Source of the DNA: Nannocystaceae bacterium
GTDB lineage: Bacteria > Myxococcota_A > Polyangia > Nannocystales > Nannocystaceae
NCBI GenBank assembly: GCA_016763875.1
Contig: JAESSZ010000782.1
Span: 1 to 6,124, forward strand
DNA: 6,124 nucleotides
Direction of reading: 5' to 3'
In this document: positions 5,844 to 6,124 of the stretch, piece by piece
How the letters are laid out: the number at the start of each line of letters is the position of its first letter
Numbering within the stretch: position 1 is the first letter of the stretch
Translations under genes and position numbers: made by a program
Notes under the pieces: model-generated
The model's input: only the letters and a program-made list of their open reading frames with translations
What the model was told of the DNA's origin: nothing
Databases searched by the model: none

Positions 5844-5850
5844 CACCTTT
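5844..5850 (-). promoter_or_regulatory. Ribosome-binding site deciding the start of the 62-aa gene
   Basis: AAAGGTG on the minus strand is followed by TGCCG and then the ATG at 5838-5836. It covers the earlier in-frame GTG at 5844, which rules that codon out as a likely start. Confidence 0.65.
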
Positions 5851-5853
5851 GGT

Positions 5854-5870
5854 CTACCTTTCAACGGTAG
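5854..5870. promoter_or_regulatory. Inverted repeat CTACC-N7-GGTAG, possible operator upstream of the 62-aa gene
   Basis: This perfect 5-bp inverted repeat lies 15-32 bp upstream of the start codon of the 62-aa gene. The sequence CAACGGTA, which includes part of its right arm (5862-5869), recurs as a direct copy at 5890-5897. It overlaps the candidate -10 on the minus strand (TACCGT, 5864-5869) whose -35 would be TTGCGT (5887-5892) at 17-bp spacing. A repressor bound here would block transcription, as in autoregulated toxin-antitoxin operons. Both hexamers match consensus at only three of six positions. Confidence 0.35.
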
Positions 5871-5892
5871 GCGTTCAAAAAGCCACACGCAA
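5864..5892 (-). promoter_or_regulatory. Candidate promoter of the 62-aa / nucleotidyltransferase pair
   Basis: On the minus strand TTGCGT (5887-5892) and TACCGT (5864-5869) are separated by 17 bp. The spacing is ideal but the hexamers are weak. It would let the pair be transcribed apart from the rluD-type gene upstream. The 190 bp between that gene's stop and the 62-aa start (5839-6028) otherwise hold no open frame that I can support. Confidence 0.3.
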
Positions 5893-5990
5893 CGGTAAAA
5901 GCCGAACATCGAACACAAAGGCGCCAGCTTCGACCTCGAAATAGGCGTATTTACGGATGGTTACGCATCATCCGCGCGCTTTGCGCGAGC

Positions 5991-6028
5991 AACGATAGAC
6001 AACGCCAACGTGAACAATAGACGGCGCC
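5991..6028. repeat. Imperfect direct repeat next to the rluD-type stop codon
   Basis: AACGATAGACAACGCC (5991-6006) and AACAATAGACGGCGCC (6013-6028) match at 13 of 16 positions and are offset by 22 bp. The second copy ends directly at the stop codon of the rluD-type gene, that is, at the probable border of the inserted lower-GC segment. It may be a junction trace, a regulator site or chance. Confidence 0.35.
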
Positions 6029-6124
6029 TCAGCCGATCCCCAGCAGCGCATCGCGAGCGTCCACCAGCGCTTGCGGCAACGGAGACTCGAAGACCATCTT
6101 CTCACCGCTGACCGGGTGTACGAA
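6029..6124 (-). CDS. rluD: RluA/RluD-family 23S rRNA pseudouridine synthase, C-terminal end only (partial)
   Basis: Only the last 31 codons and the TGA stop (6031-6029) are in the window; the gene enters from the right edge. The translated end reads FVHPVSGEKMVFESPLPQ and then a short helix LVDARDALLG. The pattern HP-x-[ST]-G-E-x-x-x-F-x-[AS]-P-L-P is the characteristic C-terminus of RluA/RluC/RluD-type synthases, which convert uridine to pseudouridine in ribosomal RNA; RluD modifies helix 69 of 23S rRNA. The symbol rluD rests on the neighbouring pgeF, because rluD-pgeF is a conserved pair; RluA or RluC cannot be excluded from this fragment. The catalytic Asp and any S4 domain lie outside the window. 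Confidence 0.8.
   Translation of the reverse strand, partial: FVHPVSGEKMVFESPLPQALVDARDALLGIG

Noticed and set aside
5580..5898. Plus-strand open frames of 96 and 87 codons
   Set aside because: They are antisense to the nucleotidyltransferase and 62-aa genes, without ribosome-binding sites or recognisable features.
5975..5987. CGCGC-TTT-GCGCG hairpin as terminator of the rluD-type gene
   Set aside because: The stem is only 5 bp and no T run follows on the minus strand; such GC palindromes are frequent by chance here.

Overview
The window is a high-GC stretch of a Gram-negative bacterial chromosome. An outer-membrane TolC-type protein and a lipoprotein imply an outer membrane. The many GTG/TTG starts, the ECF sigma cluster and the GC content would fit a myxobacterium or another GC-rich environmental Gram-negative, but nothing here fixes the taxon.

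Left third (1-1640, minus strand): an ECF sigma factor gene, a single-pass membrane protein that is probably its anti-sigma factor, and a lipoprotein cut by the left edge form a tight operon. The first two overlap by ATGA, and the third starts 11 nt after the second stops. The putative anti-sigma factor carries five copies of a 15-bp unit that encode a His/Met-containing pentapeptide repeat. A 220-bp intergenic region (1641-1860) separates this operon from a divergent gene.

Middle (1861-4095, plus strand): an orphan TolC/OEP-family outer-membrane protein with a long disordered N-terminal linker, then a 74-residue single-membrane-span protein of unknown function with a good ribosome-binding site.

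Right third (4111-6124, minus strand): read in the direction of transcription, the order is the last 31 codons of an RluA/RluD-type pseudouridine synthase (cut by the right edge), a 62-residue unknown protein, a nucleotidyltransferase-fold protein, and PgeF (YfiH). In Escherichia coli and many other bacteria rluD and pgeF are direct neighbours. Here the pair is separated by about 1.1 kb of lower-GC DNA (about 56% by hand count in 5041-5640, against 74% in 4381-4620 of pgeF). The unknown gene and nucleotidyltransferase gene therefore look like an acquired two-gene unit, possibly of toxin-antitoxin or defence type. This inserted pair and the His/Met repeat in the anti-sigma candidate are the most unusual parts of the window.
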